64,000 nt of DNA. It comes from JBFHIZ01 sp041596215 (GTDB lineage Bacteria; Bacillota; Clostridia; Lachnospirales; Lachnospiraceae). Shown piece by piece: positions 42,896 to 52,189 of this stretch (the first letter of the stretch is position 1; each line of letters starts with the position of its first letter). The notes under the pieces were generated by a model. The model was not told the DNA's origin. It did not search any database and was given only the letters and a program-made list of their open reading frames with translations. The stretch lies in NCBI GenBank assembly GCA_041596215.1, contig JBFHIZ010000008.1, forward strand, positions 9,065 through 73,064, given 5' to 3'. The translations under genes and the position numbers were made by a program.

Positions 42896-43846
42896 TTACC
42901 TCTCTATAATTTCTAAATTCCTCTCAAATATAGTACTTAATTGCATATTTCCAATATATACTCCTGTTGTTTCCCCTTCTACTGAGATTTGTACTTTATT
43001 AATATCATTAATCTCAATTAAAGAGTTTACAATCGAATAAATCGTTGTTTCTGCCGAAACACCGTCAACCTGTTTTAAAAAATCTTCACTTAAATTCACA
43101 TAGCATATTTGATCCTTAACGGTAACCCCTAAAACAGTGGTTTCATTATTTACTGTCGGAAAACTAGTGTCCGTTGCTGGTCCTACAATAATTTGCTCTA
43201 ATACCAATTTTTCCATTGAAATATTACTGCTATATACAAGCGTTCGTTGTACCGGAAGAAGTGCCTCTCCCGTTTCATTGGAAAAATAAATCTGCAATGT
43301 TGTTTTTTCATATGAATTCATTTGCGAACCCGTTGTATTTATAAATGTATTTTGATCCATTCTTCCAATTACTTGATTATTTGTATTTGTTATAGAACTG
43401 CCATCCACAGTAAATAAAACCGATTCCACATAATCTAATTGAAGTAACGTTTGAACAATTGCAGCTCTAGTCAACACCTCTTTTAAAGGTTCTAATTCTA
43501 AATATCCAGTCGTTAAATCTAACATGAGTTGATTCTTGTCTAAACGGATTTCTTCTACGGAAAAGGAAGAATTAATTGGTCGATTCAGCGTAATTTCTTC
43601 TGATGGCAAAGCTAATTGAAGTACCAGTTCATTTATAATTTGCTGTGTATCATCCATATCCGTTTCCGTTTGATATGTTGTTTCTATTAAACTTGTATAC
43701 TCTTTATTTATATAATATACAAAAAGTTCTGTTTGATCTGTCTGTGTTTGATTTCTAGCACAAGACATAAGAACAAATGAAATTCCAATAACGAAAAGAA
43801 CACGAATATATTCTAAATATCGATTCTTCCTTTTTTTCATTTTCAT
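42896..43846 (-). CDS. GerMN-domain lipoprotein
   Basis: About 316 residues. The signal peptide ends in a lipobox (FVLMSCARN), so it is anchored outside. The mature protein has two GerMN domains: the first about residues 40-165 (LFVYYINKEYTSLIETTYQT, then TRAAIVQTLLQLDYVESVLF), the second about 185-300 (LQIYFSNETGEALLPVQ, YVNLSEDFLKQVDG). GerM-type proteins take part in spore germination and sporulation in Bacillus, but sporulation cannot be inferred from this one gene. The frame is open to 43864; the ATG at 43846 follows AAGGATGG and gives a normal signal peptide. It lies between the sensor kinase and comEC. Confidence 0.9.
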   Translation of the reverse strand: MKMKKRKNRYLEYIRVLFVIGISFVLMSCARNQTQTDQTELFVYYINKEYTSLIETTYQTETDMDDTQQIINELVLQLALPSEEITLNRPINSSFSVEEIRLDKNQLMLDLTTGYLELEPLKEVLTRAAIVQTLLQLDYVESVLFTVDGSSITNTNNQVIGRMDQNTFINTTGSQMNSYEKTTLQIYFSNETGEALLPVQRTLVYSSNISMEKLVLEQIIVGPATDTSFPTVNNETTVLGVTVKDQICYVNLSEDFLKQVDGVSAETTIYSIVNSLIEINDINKVQISVEGETTGVYIGNMQLSTIFERNLEIIER

Positions 43847-43879
43847 GACTACCATCCTTCTCATACTTTTTTTATCGTA

Positions 43880-45361
43880 TTATCTTTGGTTCGAAATATA
43901 AAACAACGGAACGGTTACCAAAAAATTGGATCCTTCTCCTAGTTTGCTCTTTACCTTTATATTTCCTTTATGCAATAATATAATATTTCTGGCAATCGAT
44001 AATCCCAAGCCAGTCCCTCCAATTTCATTGGAACGTGATTTATCTACCCGATAAAATTTTTCAAAGATTTTTTCCAAGGATTCTGGTGGTATTCCAACCC
44101 CAGTATCATGGATTTCTATTGTAAAAACCTGATGATCTGCATCAAGTCTGACATAAACATTTCCATCTTCTTGATTATATTTTATAGCATTAATCACTAA
44201 GTTAGAAATAGCAAGAGAAAATTTCATCTCATCAATATCAGCTACCACTTGACAAGTACTTTCAAAAATCAGTTCTACTTTTTGTTTCTTAGCAATTGGG
44301 AAAAGTTGCTTCAACACTTTATTAATCGTTTCATTTATTGATACAGATTCTAAATGTAAAGAATCTTCCTTTGCATCTAATTTCACTAACTCCAATAAAT
44401 CATTAATAATTTCATTTTCCCTTTCAACTTCATTTGCAATGTCAACCATAAACTCCTGATATAATTCATTAGATACATTTTCTTGTGCAAGTAACGAATC
44501 TGCAAGAACCTTTATCGATGTTAAAGGTGTTTTTAATTCATGTGATACATTAGAAACAAATTCTTTTCTTGATTCATCTATTTTTCTGCTTTTTGCTAAA
44601 ATCTTATTAAACGTAGCAATAATTTGCGATGTTTCAGCATAATTGGGAACATCTAATATTTCATCTACAATCCCAGCGTCCACTTTGATAATCGATTCTG
44701 AAATTCGATTAAAAGGCTTAACAATCAGTCTTACCAAAATCAAATTGACTCCAACAAGGCAAATCATAATAATACTAGCCAAAATATAAGCATTTCTATT
44801 TAAAACTTCCATACTTCTAGAAATACTTTCGGTAGAAACTGAAATCAATAAAACACCGTTTATTTTTTCCACTTCTGTATTATCTTCTAAAAATATTTTT
44901 TCACGAATTGGCACAGAAAGTTCGATAAAATTATTATTTCCGTCATAATATGTCGTTTCCGTTCCGGAAAAACATTTCAATATTTCTTCTGCAATAATTG
45001 TTTTCCCTTGATTAATTCCATAGGTATCTTTAATTATTTTTAAATCCCCATTAATAACAAGCACCCGGCCTTCATAAAGTGTAGACAACTGTTCCAATTC
45101 CGCATTAATAACATCCGAAGATGCATCGGATAAATAATTATATTTTACAAGATGATTTGCAAGAATACGCATTTGTGTCTGTACTTCACTTGTACGCAAC
45201 GTGGTAGCACGAATTTCATAACTCTCTACAATACCAATACTAATAAGTAGACTGGGAACTAAACCTGAAATCAAAATGACCAACATGATACGTAACTGAA
45301 AACTTCGTGTTGCTTTTGATATATAATTTTTGATTTTTATCAAAAACTTTTCTTTACTCAT
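43880..45361 (-). CDS. Sensor histidine kinase (HAMP, HisKA, HATPase)
   Basis: 493 residues. Membrane segments at about 24-45 and 191-212 flank an extracytoplasmic sensor of about 145 residues. A HAMP linker follows, then HisKA with FVSNVSHELKTPLTSIK (His274) and HATPase with NLVINAIKYNQEDG, DTGVGIPPESLEKIFEKFYRVD and GGTGLGLSIARNI. The layout is close to WalK/PhoR-type kinases but without a PAS domain. It overlaps the response regulator gene by 8 bases. Signal unknown; the sensor domain is not recognised. Confidence 0.95.
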   Translation of the reverse strand: MSKEKFLIKIKNYISKATRSFQLRIMLVILISGLVPSLLISIGIVESYEIRATTLRTSEVQTQMRILANHLVKYNYLSDASSDVINAELEQLSTLYEGRVLVINGDLKIIKDTYGINQGKTIIAEEILKCFSGTETTYYDGNNNFIELSVPIREKIFLEDNTEVEKINGVLLISVSTESISRSMEVLNRNAYILASIIMICLVGVNLILVRLIVKPFNRISESIIKVDAGIVDEILDVPNYAETSQIIATFNKILAKSRKIDESRKEFVSNVSHELKTPLTSIKVLADSLLAQENVSNELYQEFMVDIANEVERENEIINDLLELVKLDAKEDSLHLESVSINETINKVLKQLFPIAKKQKVELIFESTCQVVADIDEMKFSLAISNLVINAIKYNQEDGNVYVRLDADHQVFTIEIHDTGVGIPPESLEKIFEKFYRVDKSRSNEIGGTGLGLSIARNIILLHKGNIKVKSKLGEGSNFLVTVPLFYISNQR

Positions 45362-46037
45362 AAAAGTATCCTACACCCCATTTTGTATGTACATATTTTG
45401 GTTCACTTGGGTCTTTTTCAATTTTTTCACGTAATCTGCGAATATGAACATCCACGGTTCGAACATCTCCTGGATAGTCCTCACCCCAAATTGCATATAA
45501 CAATTTTGCACGACTATATACTTTGTTCGGATTTTTTGTCAATAATAATAACAACTCAAATTCTTTTACCGTCAAATTTATTTCTTTTTCTTCGATAAAG
45601 CAACGTTTTCCTTCTATATCTAATAATAAATCTCCAATTTTAAAAATATTTGGATTTTTGTTCTCCACTCGTTGATCAATTCGACGAATAATTGCATTCA
45701 TACGGGCTTTCACTTCTGAAATATTAAATGGTTTCGTGATGTAATCATCCGCACCATACTCTAATCCAGAAATAATATCGTCATCCTCTCCCTTTGCAGT
45801 CAACATAATAATTGGAACAGAAGAAGACTCCCGAATTTTTTGACAAACTTCAAATCCATTTAATTTAGGAAGCATAATATCTAATAAAATAAGATTATAC
45901 GTATTCGCATTTGCTTTTTGTAATGCTTCTTCCCCATCATATGCTGTATCTACATACATTCCATCTTGTTCTAAACTAAACTTAATACCCTTTACAATCA
46001 ACTTTTCATCATCTACTACTAAAATCTTTAAACTCAT
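45354..46037 (-). CDS. OmpR/PhoB-family response regulator
   Basis: 227 residues. Receiver domain with acidic pair VVDDE, phosphoacceptor D53 in LILLDIMLPKLNG and Lys in YITKPFN. The winged-helix effector carries LTVKEFELLLLLTKNPNKVYSR and VDVHIRRLREKIEKDP. Close in style to WalR/PhoB regulators. It is co-transcribed with the kinase (8-base overlap) and likely with comEA upstream (gap 12 bases). Target genes are unknown; a site for itself was not found. The direct repeats at 24.5 kb have suitable geometry, but no link can be claimed. Confidence 0.95.
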   Translation of the reverse strand: MSLKILVVDDEKLIVKGIKFSLEQDGMYVDTAYDGEEALQKANANTYNLILLDIMLPKLNGFEVCQKIRESSSVPIIMLTAKGEDDDIISGLEYGADDYITKPFNISEVKARMNAIIRRIDQRVENKNPNIFKIGDLLLDIEGKRCFIEEKEINLTVKEFELLLLLTKNPNKVYSRAKLLYAIWGEDYPGDVRTVDVHIRRLREKIEKDPSEPKYVHTKWGVGYFYE

Positions 46038-46049
46038 TCTTTCTCCTTT

Positions 46050-46661
46050 TTACTCCACCCTAATATATTCTTTTATTTTCTCATAGGTAGCCGTTTTAAT
46101 ACCTTCTACCATCATAATTTCTTCTACGTCCGAAAATCTACCTTTCTCCACTCGATATGCAATAATTGCCTTTGCTTTCACCTCACCTACTCCTGGAATT
46201 TCTTGCAATTTCGCTTCCGACGCGGTATTTATATTTATTGTACCATCCTTCTCTTCTGCTTGCCTCGAAGATTCCATTTCCTTTGTTGGAATCACAATTT
46301 TTAGCCCATCAAAAATAAAATCCGCCAAATTAACAACTTCTTCATCCGCCAATATCGTATATCCACCAGCTTCCATTACTACATCATATACTCTAGCAGT
46401 ATCTTTTACTCGGTATACACCAGGATTTTTTACTTCTCCACATATATATACATAAATATAGGAACTTTCTTCTACATCCTTATCCATTTCTTCTGTAATA
46501 TTTTCTGTTCCCTCTAAATCTTCCGTAGTAGAAAATACGTCCTCATAATTTCTAACTACCGTTTCGGTATTAAGCATTACGGTTTCCTTCATACTACAAC
46601 CCATAGCAAAAACGGAAAATGCAAATCCCACCAAGAAAAATCGTCTTTTTTTAATCCACAT
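46050..46661 (-). CDS. comEA: ComEA-type DNA-binding competence protein
   Basis: 203 residues. The signal peptide ends in a lipobox-like VFAMGCSMK, so this copy is probably a lipoprotein, whereas classical ComEA has a membrane segment. An acidic stretch follows, then a SLBB domain (IYVYICGEVKNPGVYRV, about 85-140), then the C-terminal helix-hairpin-helix pair (INTASEAKLQEIPGVGEVKA, about 145-200) that binds double-stranded DNA. It captures DNA for ComEC. The ATG at 46661 has GGAGG just upstream. It is first in the run that continues through the two-component pair, GerMN, comEC and holA. Confidence 0.92.
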   Translation of the reverse strand: MWIKKRRFFLVGFAFSVFAMGCSMKETVMLNTETVVRNYEDVFSTTEDLEGTENITEEMDKDVEESSYIYVYICGEVKNPGVYRVKDTARVYDVVMEAGGYTILADEEVVNLADFIFDGLKIVIPTKEMESSRQAEEKDGTININTASEAKLQEIPGVGEVKAKAIIAYRVEKGRFSDVEEIMMVEGIKTATYEKIKEYIRVE

Positions 46662-46774
46662 ATATAGCCTCCTGTCATTCCAGGCGCCCTTCTATACATA
46701 TCTTATATATTAAAATATTTTATTCGTAATAACAAGTAGCATCTTATACATATTATTTAAAAAAACAACAAAAA

Positions 46775-46804
46775 AACTTTCGATGTAATAAGTCATCAAA
46801 AGTT
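46775..46804 (-). terminator. Terminator after the orphan binding-protein gene
   Basis: AACTTT-GATG and CATC-AAAGTT pair around a short loop (one mismatch), and the minus strand continues with a T-run. It lies 35 bases after the stop at 46840. Confidence 0.8.
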
Positions 46805-46839
46805 CTTTGTTTATTTTCATTTTCTATATCAGCTATATT

Positions 46840-48333
46840 TTAATCATCCGAATATTCTAAATATTCCTCTTCTTCTTCTTGTATAATAATGGTTTCTTCT
46901 GTATATTCTTCGCCTGTCACTTGTGTCATAATCTGTTCCGACAATTCTTTTAACAAAAAATTTACATCGTCCCCACCCCAAGCCTTTGTAAATACAATTT
47001 CTAACTGCATCCAATAATTACTAGCTTCAATCATTTTCGTAACAGGAACTGAATTTTCGTATTCCGTCGCTGCCGCCGTTAAATTTTCATTTTCAAAAAC
47101 GACTTGCTTTGATGCAGGAACTTTTCCCGTTCGAGCATATAAGGAATTTGCCAAGTCAAAAGCAATATATTTTGCAAATGCATTTGCCGCATCCTTATTT
47201 TCTGAATATCCATTAATAGCCACTGTATTTGTTACTGACATACCTGCTGATTGTATTTCATCATTAATCATTGGTATTTCCATCATCCCATAATCATATA
47301 TAAAAGTACCTTCTTCTTTGCTTAATTCTAATTTTTCAATGGCATCCGTAGTAACAACACTATATAAAATTTTTCCAGCAATGAATTCATCCAATACGTC
47401 TTCATAACTAATCTCTTCCGTATCAATGGCAAAGAATTGATTTAATAATTGATACACTTCCAAACTCTTTATTGCATTTTCATTATAAATATCAATATAA
47501 TCTGCATCATCTCCATTTATACCTCCAACATCCGTTGAAGCTCCAATAAAGAAATAATTATAAAAAATATCTGTGACATCCCATCTAAAAATTGCTTCCA
47601 TATTTTCTGGTGCATCATATGTATTTGCAAAAATCAAGATTTCATCAATACTCTTCGGTAAAATCGCCTCTATTTTTGCATCCATTTCTTCTTCCGATAA
47701 TTCCGTCGCTATTTCTTCCTCATTACTTATTTCCTCTGTATTTTCCACTGTCTCTGCCGTATCCACAGAAATTTCTTCTCCAGCATTGTCCGTTTCCTCT
47801 GTACTATTTTGCAAACTAGCATACACATAATCTTCCAAATACGTTTTATTATACAAAAAAACTCCCGTTTCAAAAGAAAGTGGATATCCTACCACTTTAT
47901 CTCTACAAGACACTGCATGCAATGCCACTTCTGGATAATTAATGTTCGTCACAATAACGTTTGTATCTTTAATTTCACAAGCAGTTCCAGATAAATACGC
48001 TTTTTCAAGCAAATCATTGGAAACAATATATGCATCTGGTGCTTCTAAAGAATCCAAAGAAGCATTATATATATTTTCAATATACTCTAACCCTGAAACC
48101 ATTTTAGGAACTACACGAATATCAGTTTCCTCATAAAAAGATACTGCCGCACTATTTATATAATCTGACATTGCATCATCCGTATACCAAAAAGTGATGG
48201 TTTGCTTTGGCATAATTAATGATTGCATTTCCGGTTCAACTTGTACCGGTTGGGAAGCTACTCCTACAAAAAACAAAGACACTGCCATTGCAAATATAAG
48301 TATTAAGGAAATTGTTTTTTTATGTGAATCCAT
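46840..48333 (-). CDS. Orphan extracellular binding protein (MalE/COG1653-type)
   Basis: 497 residues. A signal peptide (MDSHKKTISLILIFAMAVSL) ends in an Ala-rich site without a lipobox Cys. The mature part has the type 1/2 binding-protein fold with TITFWYTDDAM, DAYIVSNDLLEKAYLSG, and a later AINGYSENKDAANAFAKYIAF typical of sugar-binding members. Two acidic insertions are notable: about residues 185-230 and the C-terminal tail (IIIQEEEEEYLEYSDD). No permease or ATPase adjoins; its neighbours are argD (upstream) and comEA (downstream). It may serve a distant transporter or bind a wall component. Start ATG follows GGAGA. Confidence 0.85.
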   Translation of the reverse strand: MDSHKKTISLILIFAMAVSLFFVGVASQPVQVEPEMQSLIMPKQTITFWYTDDAMSDYINSAAVSFYEETDIRVVPKMVSGLEYIENIYNASLDSLEAPDAYIVSNDLLEKAYLSGTACEIKDTNVIVTNINYPEVALHAVSCRDKVVGYPLSFETGVFLYNKTYLEDYVYASLQNSTEETDNAGEEISVDTAETVENTEEISNEEEIATELSEEEMDAKIEAILPKSIDEILIFANTYDAPENMEAIFRWDVTDIFYNYFFIGASTDVGGINGDDADYIDIYNENAIKSLEVYQLLNQFFAIDTEEISYEDVLDEFIAGKILYSVVTTDAIEKLELSKEEGTFIYDYGMMEIPMINDEIQSAGMSVTNTVAINGYSENKDAANAFAKYIAFDLANSLYARTGKVPASKQVVFENENLTAAATEYENSVPVTKMIEASNYWMQLEIVFTKAWGGDDVNFLLKELSEQIMTQVTGEEYTEETIIIQEEEEEYLEYSDD

Positions 48334-48346
48334 TTATCGTTCTCCT

Positions 48347-49555
48347 TTAGACGTCTAAGCATTCCTTTAAAATAGAAATCATTTGATCCACATCTGTCTT
48401 CGTGATAATAAGTGGTGGAACAAAACGAATAACGTTTGGACCTGCATTAATTAATACCAGTCCATTCTCTAACGCTTTCGACAAAATTGGTGCAACTGGT
48501 TTAGAAAATTCCAATGCTTGCATAAGACCCATTCCTCTTCTGCAAGTAATAAAATCATAGTTATCAGAAAGCAAATCTAACTGTTTCTCCAAATACGCTC
48601 CTACCAACGTCACATTTTCTATTATATGTAATTTCTCAAATAAATCAAGAACTTTATTCACTGCTGCTCCCGCTAATGGATTTCCTCCATATGTTGTTCC
48701 GTGGTCTCCTGCAACCAAAGAAGATGCGCTAACTTTCTCATTTAACAAAAATGCACCGACTGGAATACCCCCACCTAATGCTTTTGCAACCGTCATAATA
48801 TCAGGTTTTATTCCAAATTTTTGACAGGCAAACATACTACCTGTTCTTCCCATACCACATTGAATTTCATCTAAAATCAACAAAATATCTTTTTCTTCAC
48901 ATATATTTTTTATTTTACTTAAAAATTCTTCTGTTGCAGGTATTACCCCACCTTCTCCTTGCACAGGTTCTAAAATAATTGCACATGTTTTCTCGGTGAT
49001 TTGTTTTTCCACGCTATCGAAATCATTAAATGTTGCAAACGATACCTCTCCAAGCATTGGACCAAAGGCTTCTTGATATTTTTTTGTCCCCGTTACCGAT
49101 AAGGCTCCAAATGTACGACCATGAAAAGAATGTTTCATAGCAATAATTTGATGATCCGTAGTTCCATCTTTTAAATATGCATATTTTTTTGCAGCTTTTA
49201 TCGCTCCTTCTACCGCTTCCGCACCAGAGTTTGTGAAAAAAACGCGATCCATTCCTGCTACTTTTTTTAACTTCTTAGCAGCTTCAATTGTTGGCACATT
49301 GTAAAAATAATTTGATGTGTGTAATAATTTATCCACCTGTTCTTTTATTGCTTCGTTGTATTCTTTATTATGATATCCAAAGGCAAACACAGCAATTCCA
49401 GCTGCAAAATCCAAATATTTTTTCCCTTCGATATCATAAAGATAAACGCCTTCTCCTTTATCAAAAACAACCTGAAATCTGTTATAAGTATGCAAAAGTG
49501 CGGATTCTGCTTCTTCAATATAACTTTCCATATTTTTTAAATCGTTTTTCCCCAT
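48347..49555 (-). CDS. argD: Acetylornithine aminotransferase
   Basis: 402 residues, class III aminotransferase. It transfers the amino group to N-acetylglutamate semialdehyde. Visible: NSGAEAVEGAIKAAKKYAY, HSFHGRTFGALSVTGTKKYQ, the PLP region LILDEIQCGMGRTGSMFACQ and AKALGGGIPVGAF with the PLP lysine. Normal length. The ATG follows GGAGATAAC. Last gene of the argC-GNAT-argJ-argB-argD group; the orphan binding-protein gene starts 13 bases after its stop and may be in the same transcript. Alternative substrates (ornithine, succinylornithine) exist in the family, but context fits arginine synthesis. Confidence 0.95.
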   Translation of the reverse strand: MGKNDLKNMESYIEEAESALLHTYNRFQVVFDKGEGVYLYDIEGKKYLDFAAGIAVFAFGYHNKEYNEAIKEQVDKLLHTSNYFYNVPTIEAAKKLKKVAGMDRVFFTNSGAEAVEGAIKAAKKYAYLKDGTTDHQIIAMKHSFHGRTFGALSVTGTKKYQEAFGPMLGEVSFATFNDFDSVEKQITEKTCAIILEPVQGEGGVIPATEEFLSKIKNICEEKDILLILDEIQCGMGRTGSMFACQKFGIKPDIMTVAKALGGGIPVGAFLLNEKVSASSLVAGDHGTTYGGNPLAGAAVNKVLDLFEKLHIIENVTLVGAYLEKQLDLLSDNYDFITCRRGMGLMQALEFSKPVAPILSKALENGLVLINAGPNVIRFVPPLIITKTDVDQMISILKECLDV

Positions 49556-49594
49556 GTTATCTCCTATCCATTTTCTCGCTATTTTTAAGCAAAA

Positions 49595-50491
49595 TCATTC
49601 TTCTAAGTTTGCTGCTTCCTTATCCGAAACTACCAATGTTCCAATTCCTTTTTTTGTAAAAATCTCCAAGAGCAAGCAATGTGCAATTCTTCCATCTAAA
49701 ATATGCACTCGATTCACACCTTCTTCTGCTGCCATAGAACAATTTAACAATTTAGGCAACATCCCCCCTGTTGCATAACCATCCGCAATAAATTGTTTTA
49801 CTTCCGTAACGGTCATCCTAGAAACAAATGTACTTTTATCCTGAATATCTTTATATACGCCTTCAATATCCGTTAAAAAAGCTAATTTTTCAGCTCCCAC
49901 TGCTTTTGCAATTGCACATGCGGCATCATCCGCATTTACATTATAAGTGTCTCCATTTTCATCCATTCCAATAGGTGCAACAATTGGAAGATAATCTTTT
50001 TCTAACAAATCATGAAGAATTCTAGGATTTACATGTTTAATATTCCCAACAAATCCAATGTCTTGACCATCCGCATATTTTTTATCAACGGTTATCATCC
50101 CACCATCTTTTCCACTAATTCCTATTCCACGAATACCAAGTTGCTCCACTAAAGACACCAATTTTTTATTCACTTTATTTAAAACCATTTCAGCCAGTTC
50201 CATGGTTTCTGCATCCGTAACTCGTAAACCACTAATAAATTCTGCTTTTTTACCAGTTTTTTCCACCCAACGGCTAATTTCCTTGCCGCCGCCATGTACA
50301 ATAATAGGTTTAAATCCTACCAATTTTAATAATGCAACATCCTTAATTACGTTATTTTGCAATTCTTCATTTGCCATTGCACTTCCACCGTACTTAATCA
50401 CAATCACATTACGATTAAATCTTTGAATATAAGGCAGTGCTTCAATTAACACTTCTGCTTTTTCTAATACTTTTTCCATATCTTTTGTCAT
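49595..50491 (-). CDS. argB: Acetylglutamate kinase
   Basis: 298 residues. It phosphorylates N-acetylglutamate. Motifs: VIVIKYGGSAMANEELQNN, PIIVHGGGKEISRWVEKTGK (nucleotide and substrate sites) and NADDAACAIAKAVGAEKLAFLTD. The N-terminal helix (EKVLEKAEVLIEALPYI) is the type found in arginine-sensitive hexameric enzymes, so feedback inhibition is likely. The frame is open to 50515, but AGGAG lies 5 bases before the ATG at 50491, which I use. It begins 26 bases after the argJ stop. Confidence 0.95.
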   Translation of the reverse strand: MTKDMEKVLEKAEVLIEALPYIQRFNRNVIVIKYGGSAMANEELQNNVIKDVALLKLVGFKPIIVHGGGKEISRWVEKTGKKAEFISGLRVTDAETMELAEMVLNKVNKKLVSLVEQLGIRGIGISGKDGGMITVDKKYADGQDIGFVGNIKHVNPRILHDLLEKDYLPIVAPIGMDENGDTYNVNADDAACAIAKAVGAEKLAFLTDIEGVYKDIQDKSTFVSRMTVTEVKQFIADGYATGGMLPKLLNCSMAAEEGVNRVHILDGRIAHCLLLEIFTKKGIGTLVVSDKEAANLEE

Positions 50492-50517
50492 TTTATCTCC
50501 TTTAAATACCCACATGT

Positions 50518-51741
50518 TTACGTCCGATAGTCTGCATTAATCTTTACATAATCATAAGAAAGATCGCATCCCCATGCTGTTGCATATGCGTCCTTCTCTT
50601 TCATATCTACAAGAACTCTTACTTCTTCTGCTGCTAAGATTTTTGTAGCTTCCTCTTCTGAATAATCGACTGCTTCCCCATCTTTAAAAATAAGAATTTT
50701 TCCTTCTTTGCTTTCCATAGATAATACAATTTTATCAGGATCAAAAGGAACTCCTGCGTAACCTAATGCACATAAAATACGTCCCCAATTGGCATCATGT
50801 CCAAAAATTGCCGCCTTCGTCAAGGAAGAACAAATAACGGATTTACTTAGTTTTCTAGCATCTTCCTTTGTTTTTGCATGAATTACTTTCGTTTCAAAAA
50901 GTGCTGTTGCACCTTCTCCATCACCAGCCACTTTTTTAGAAAGTTCCACGTTCACATAGTTTAATGCTTGCAAAAAGCGCTCATAATTCTTATCTTTTAT
51001 TTCAATCTTTTTATTTCCAGCCACTCCATTTGCTAAAATTAACAAGGTGTCATTTGTGGACATATCTCCGTCGACAGAAACCATGTTAAATGTATCTTGA
51101 ACATCCGTGCTAAGTGCTTCCTGCAATAATTCTTTTGAAATGGAAAGATCTGTGGTAAGAAAAGCAAGCATCGTACACATATTTGGATGAATCATTCCAG
51201 ATCCTTTACACATTCCTCCAATAGTAATTGGTACACCATCTAAGTCAAACGTAACCGCAATCTCTTTTGATACAGTATCCGTTGTCATAATTGCTTGTGC
51301 CGCAGATGTTCCAGCTTCTAATGAATTTGTTTTTTCCTTAACAAGTAATTGAATCCCCTCTTTGATTTTTTCCATTGGTAATTGTTTTCCAATGACACCA
51401 GTCGAACCCACAAGTATACTATCCTTATTTAGATTTAGTAATTTCCCTGTTTCAGCCGCCATCTCTTCACAATAAACCATTCCTTGTTGCCCTGTACAAG
51501 CATTTGCAATCCCTGAATTAACAACAATCGCCTGTGTTTTATTTTTGGAAGTAACCACTTGTTTATCCCAAAAAACAGGAGCAGCCTTTACTACATTTGA
51601 AGTAAATACTCCTGCCGTTTCACAAGGCATTACACTATACACAAGCGCCATATCTTTTCGATTTCTATATTTTATATTTGCTTCTACCCCTGCAGCTTCA
51701 AATCCCTTTGCAGCGGTCACTCCACCCGAAATTATTTTCAT
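50518..51741 (-). CDS. argJ: Bifunctional ornithine acetyltransferase/N-acetylglutamate synthase
   Basis: 407 residues. It recycles the acetyl group from acetylornithine to glutamate and may also make N-acetylglutamate from acetyl-CoA. Visible are IVVNSGIANACTGQQGM, STGVIGKQLPMEKI and KGSGMIHPNMCTMLAFLTTD, the self-cleavage region. The nucleophile Thr is kept, but the preceding residue is Cys instead of the usual Ala. GEGATALFE and HDANWGRILCALGYAGV follow. Normal length. It overlaps the GNAT gene by four bases (ATGA). Whether it is mono- or bifunctional cannot be seen. Confidence 0.95.
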   Translation of the reverse strand: MKIISGGVTAAKGFEAAGVEANIKYRNRKDMALVYSVMPCETAGVFTSNVVKAAPVFWDKQVVTSKNKTQAIVVNSGIANACTGQQGMVYCEEMAAETGKLLNLNKDSILVGSTGVIGKQLPMEKIKEGIQLLVKEKTNSLEAGTSAAQAIMTTDTVSKEIAVTFDLDGVPITIGGMCKGSGMIHPNMCTMLAFLTTDLSISKELLQEALSTDVQDTFNMVSVDGDMSTNDTLLILANGVAGNKKIEIKDKNYERFLQALNYVNVELSKKVAGDGEGATALFETKVIHAKTKEDARKLSKSVICSSLTKAAIFGHDANWGRILCALGYAGVPFDPDKIVLSMESKEGKILIFKDGEAVDYSEEEATKILAAEEVRVLVDMKEKDAYATAWGCDLSYDYVKINADYRT

Positions 51742-52178
51742 ACCATTTCCTCCAAGTTATCCTTATTTAATACATAAGAATAATAATTTAAATCCTCACG
51801 CATACTCCAACCCAATTCTTTCCAGAATAAATTTCCCACACTGTTTTTTCGAAATGCAATAATAGAGGCTTTTGAAATTCCTTCCTCTTTTAATGCATGC
51901 ACTGCATGCTCAACCATTTTTTTACCAATTCCCTGTAATCGGTAATCCGCACCTACACAGACATGATATAAAATCCCCTGTCTTCCATCATGCCCACATA
52001 AAACACTTCCCACAATTTTCCCGTCCATCACGGCAACAACACTTGTCGTTGGATTTCTTTTTAAAAATTTACCAATTCCTTCTTCGGAATCATCCACGCT
52101 CCGCAGTACAAAACCTTGGATCTGTTTCCATAAGGATATTACTTCTGGATAATCCTCTATTTTCATTGCTCTTATCAT
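51738..52178 (-). CDS. GNAT N-acetyltransferase in the arginine cluster (short N-acetylglutamate-synthase-like candidate)
   Basis: 146 residues, one GNAT domain: MIRAMKIEDYPEVISLWKQI at the start, VLCGHDGRQGILYHVCVGADYRLQGIG with the acetyl-CoA loop (VGADYRLQGIGKKMVEHA, RxxGxG-like), and FWKELGWSMREDLNYYSYVL at the end. It lies between argC and argJ with a four-base overlap to argJ and 11 bases to argC. Short GNAT proteins can act as N-acetylglutamate synthases, which would start the pathway. Protein or small-molecule acetylation elsewhere is the alternative. Start ATG at 52178 has only a weak ribosome site, so coupling to argC is likely. Confidence 0.85.
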   Translation of the reverse strand: MIRAMKIEDYPEVISLWKQIQGFVLRSVDDSEEGIGKFLKRNPTTSVVAVMDGKIVGSVLCGHDGRQGILYHVCVGADYRLQGIGKKMVEHAVHALKEEGISKASIIAFRKNSVGNLFWKELGWSMREDLNYYSYVLNKDNLEEMV

Positions 52179-52189
52179 ATATTCTCAGC

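Noticed and set aside
40600..46661. A second DNA-uptake or type IV pilus locus
   Set aside because: Only comEA and comEC are present; no pilin, ATPase or comF gene is in the window.
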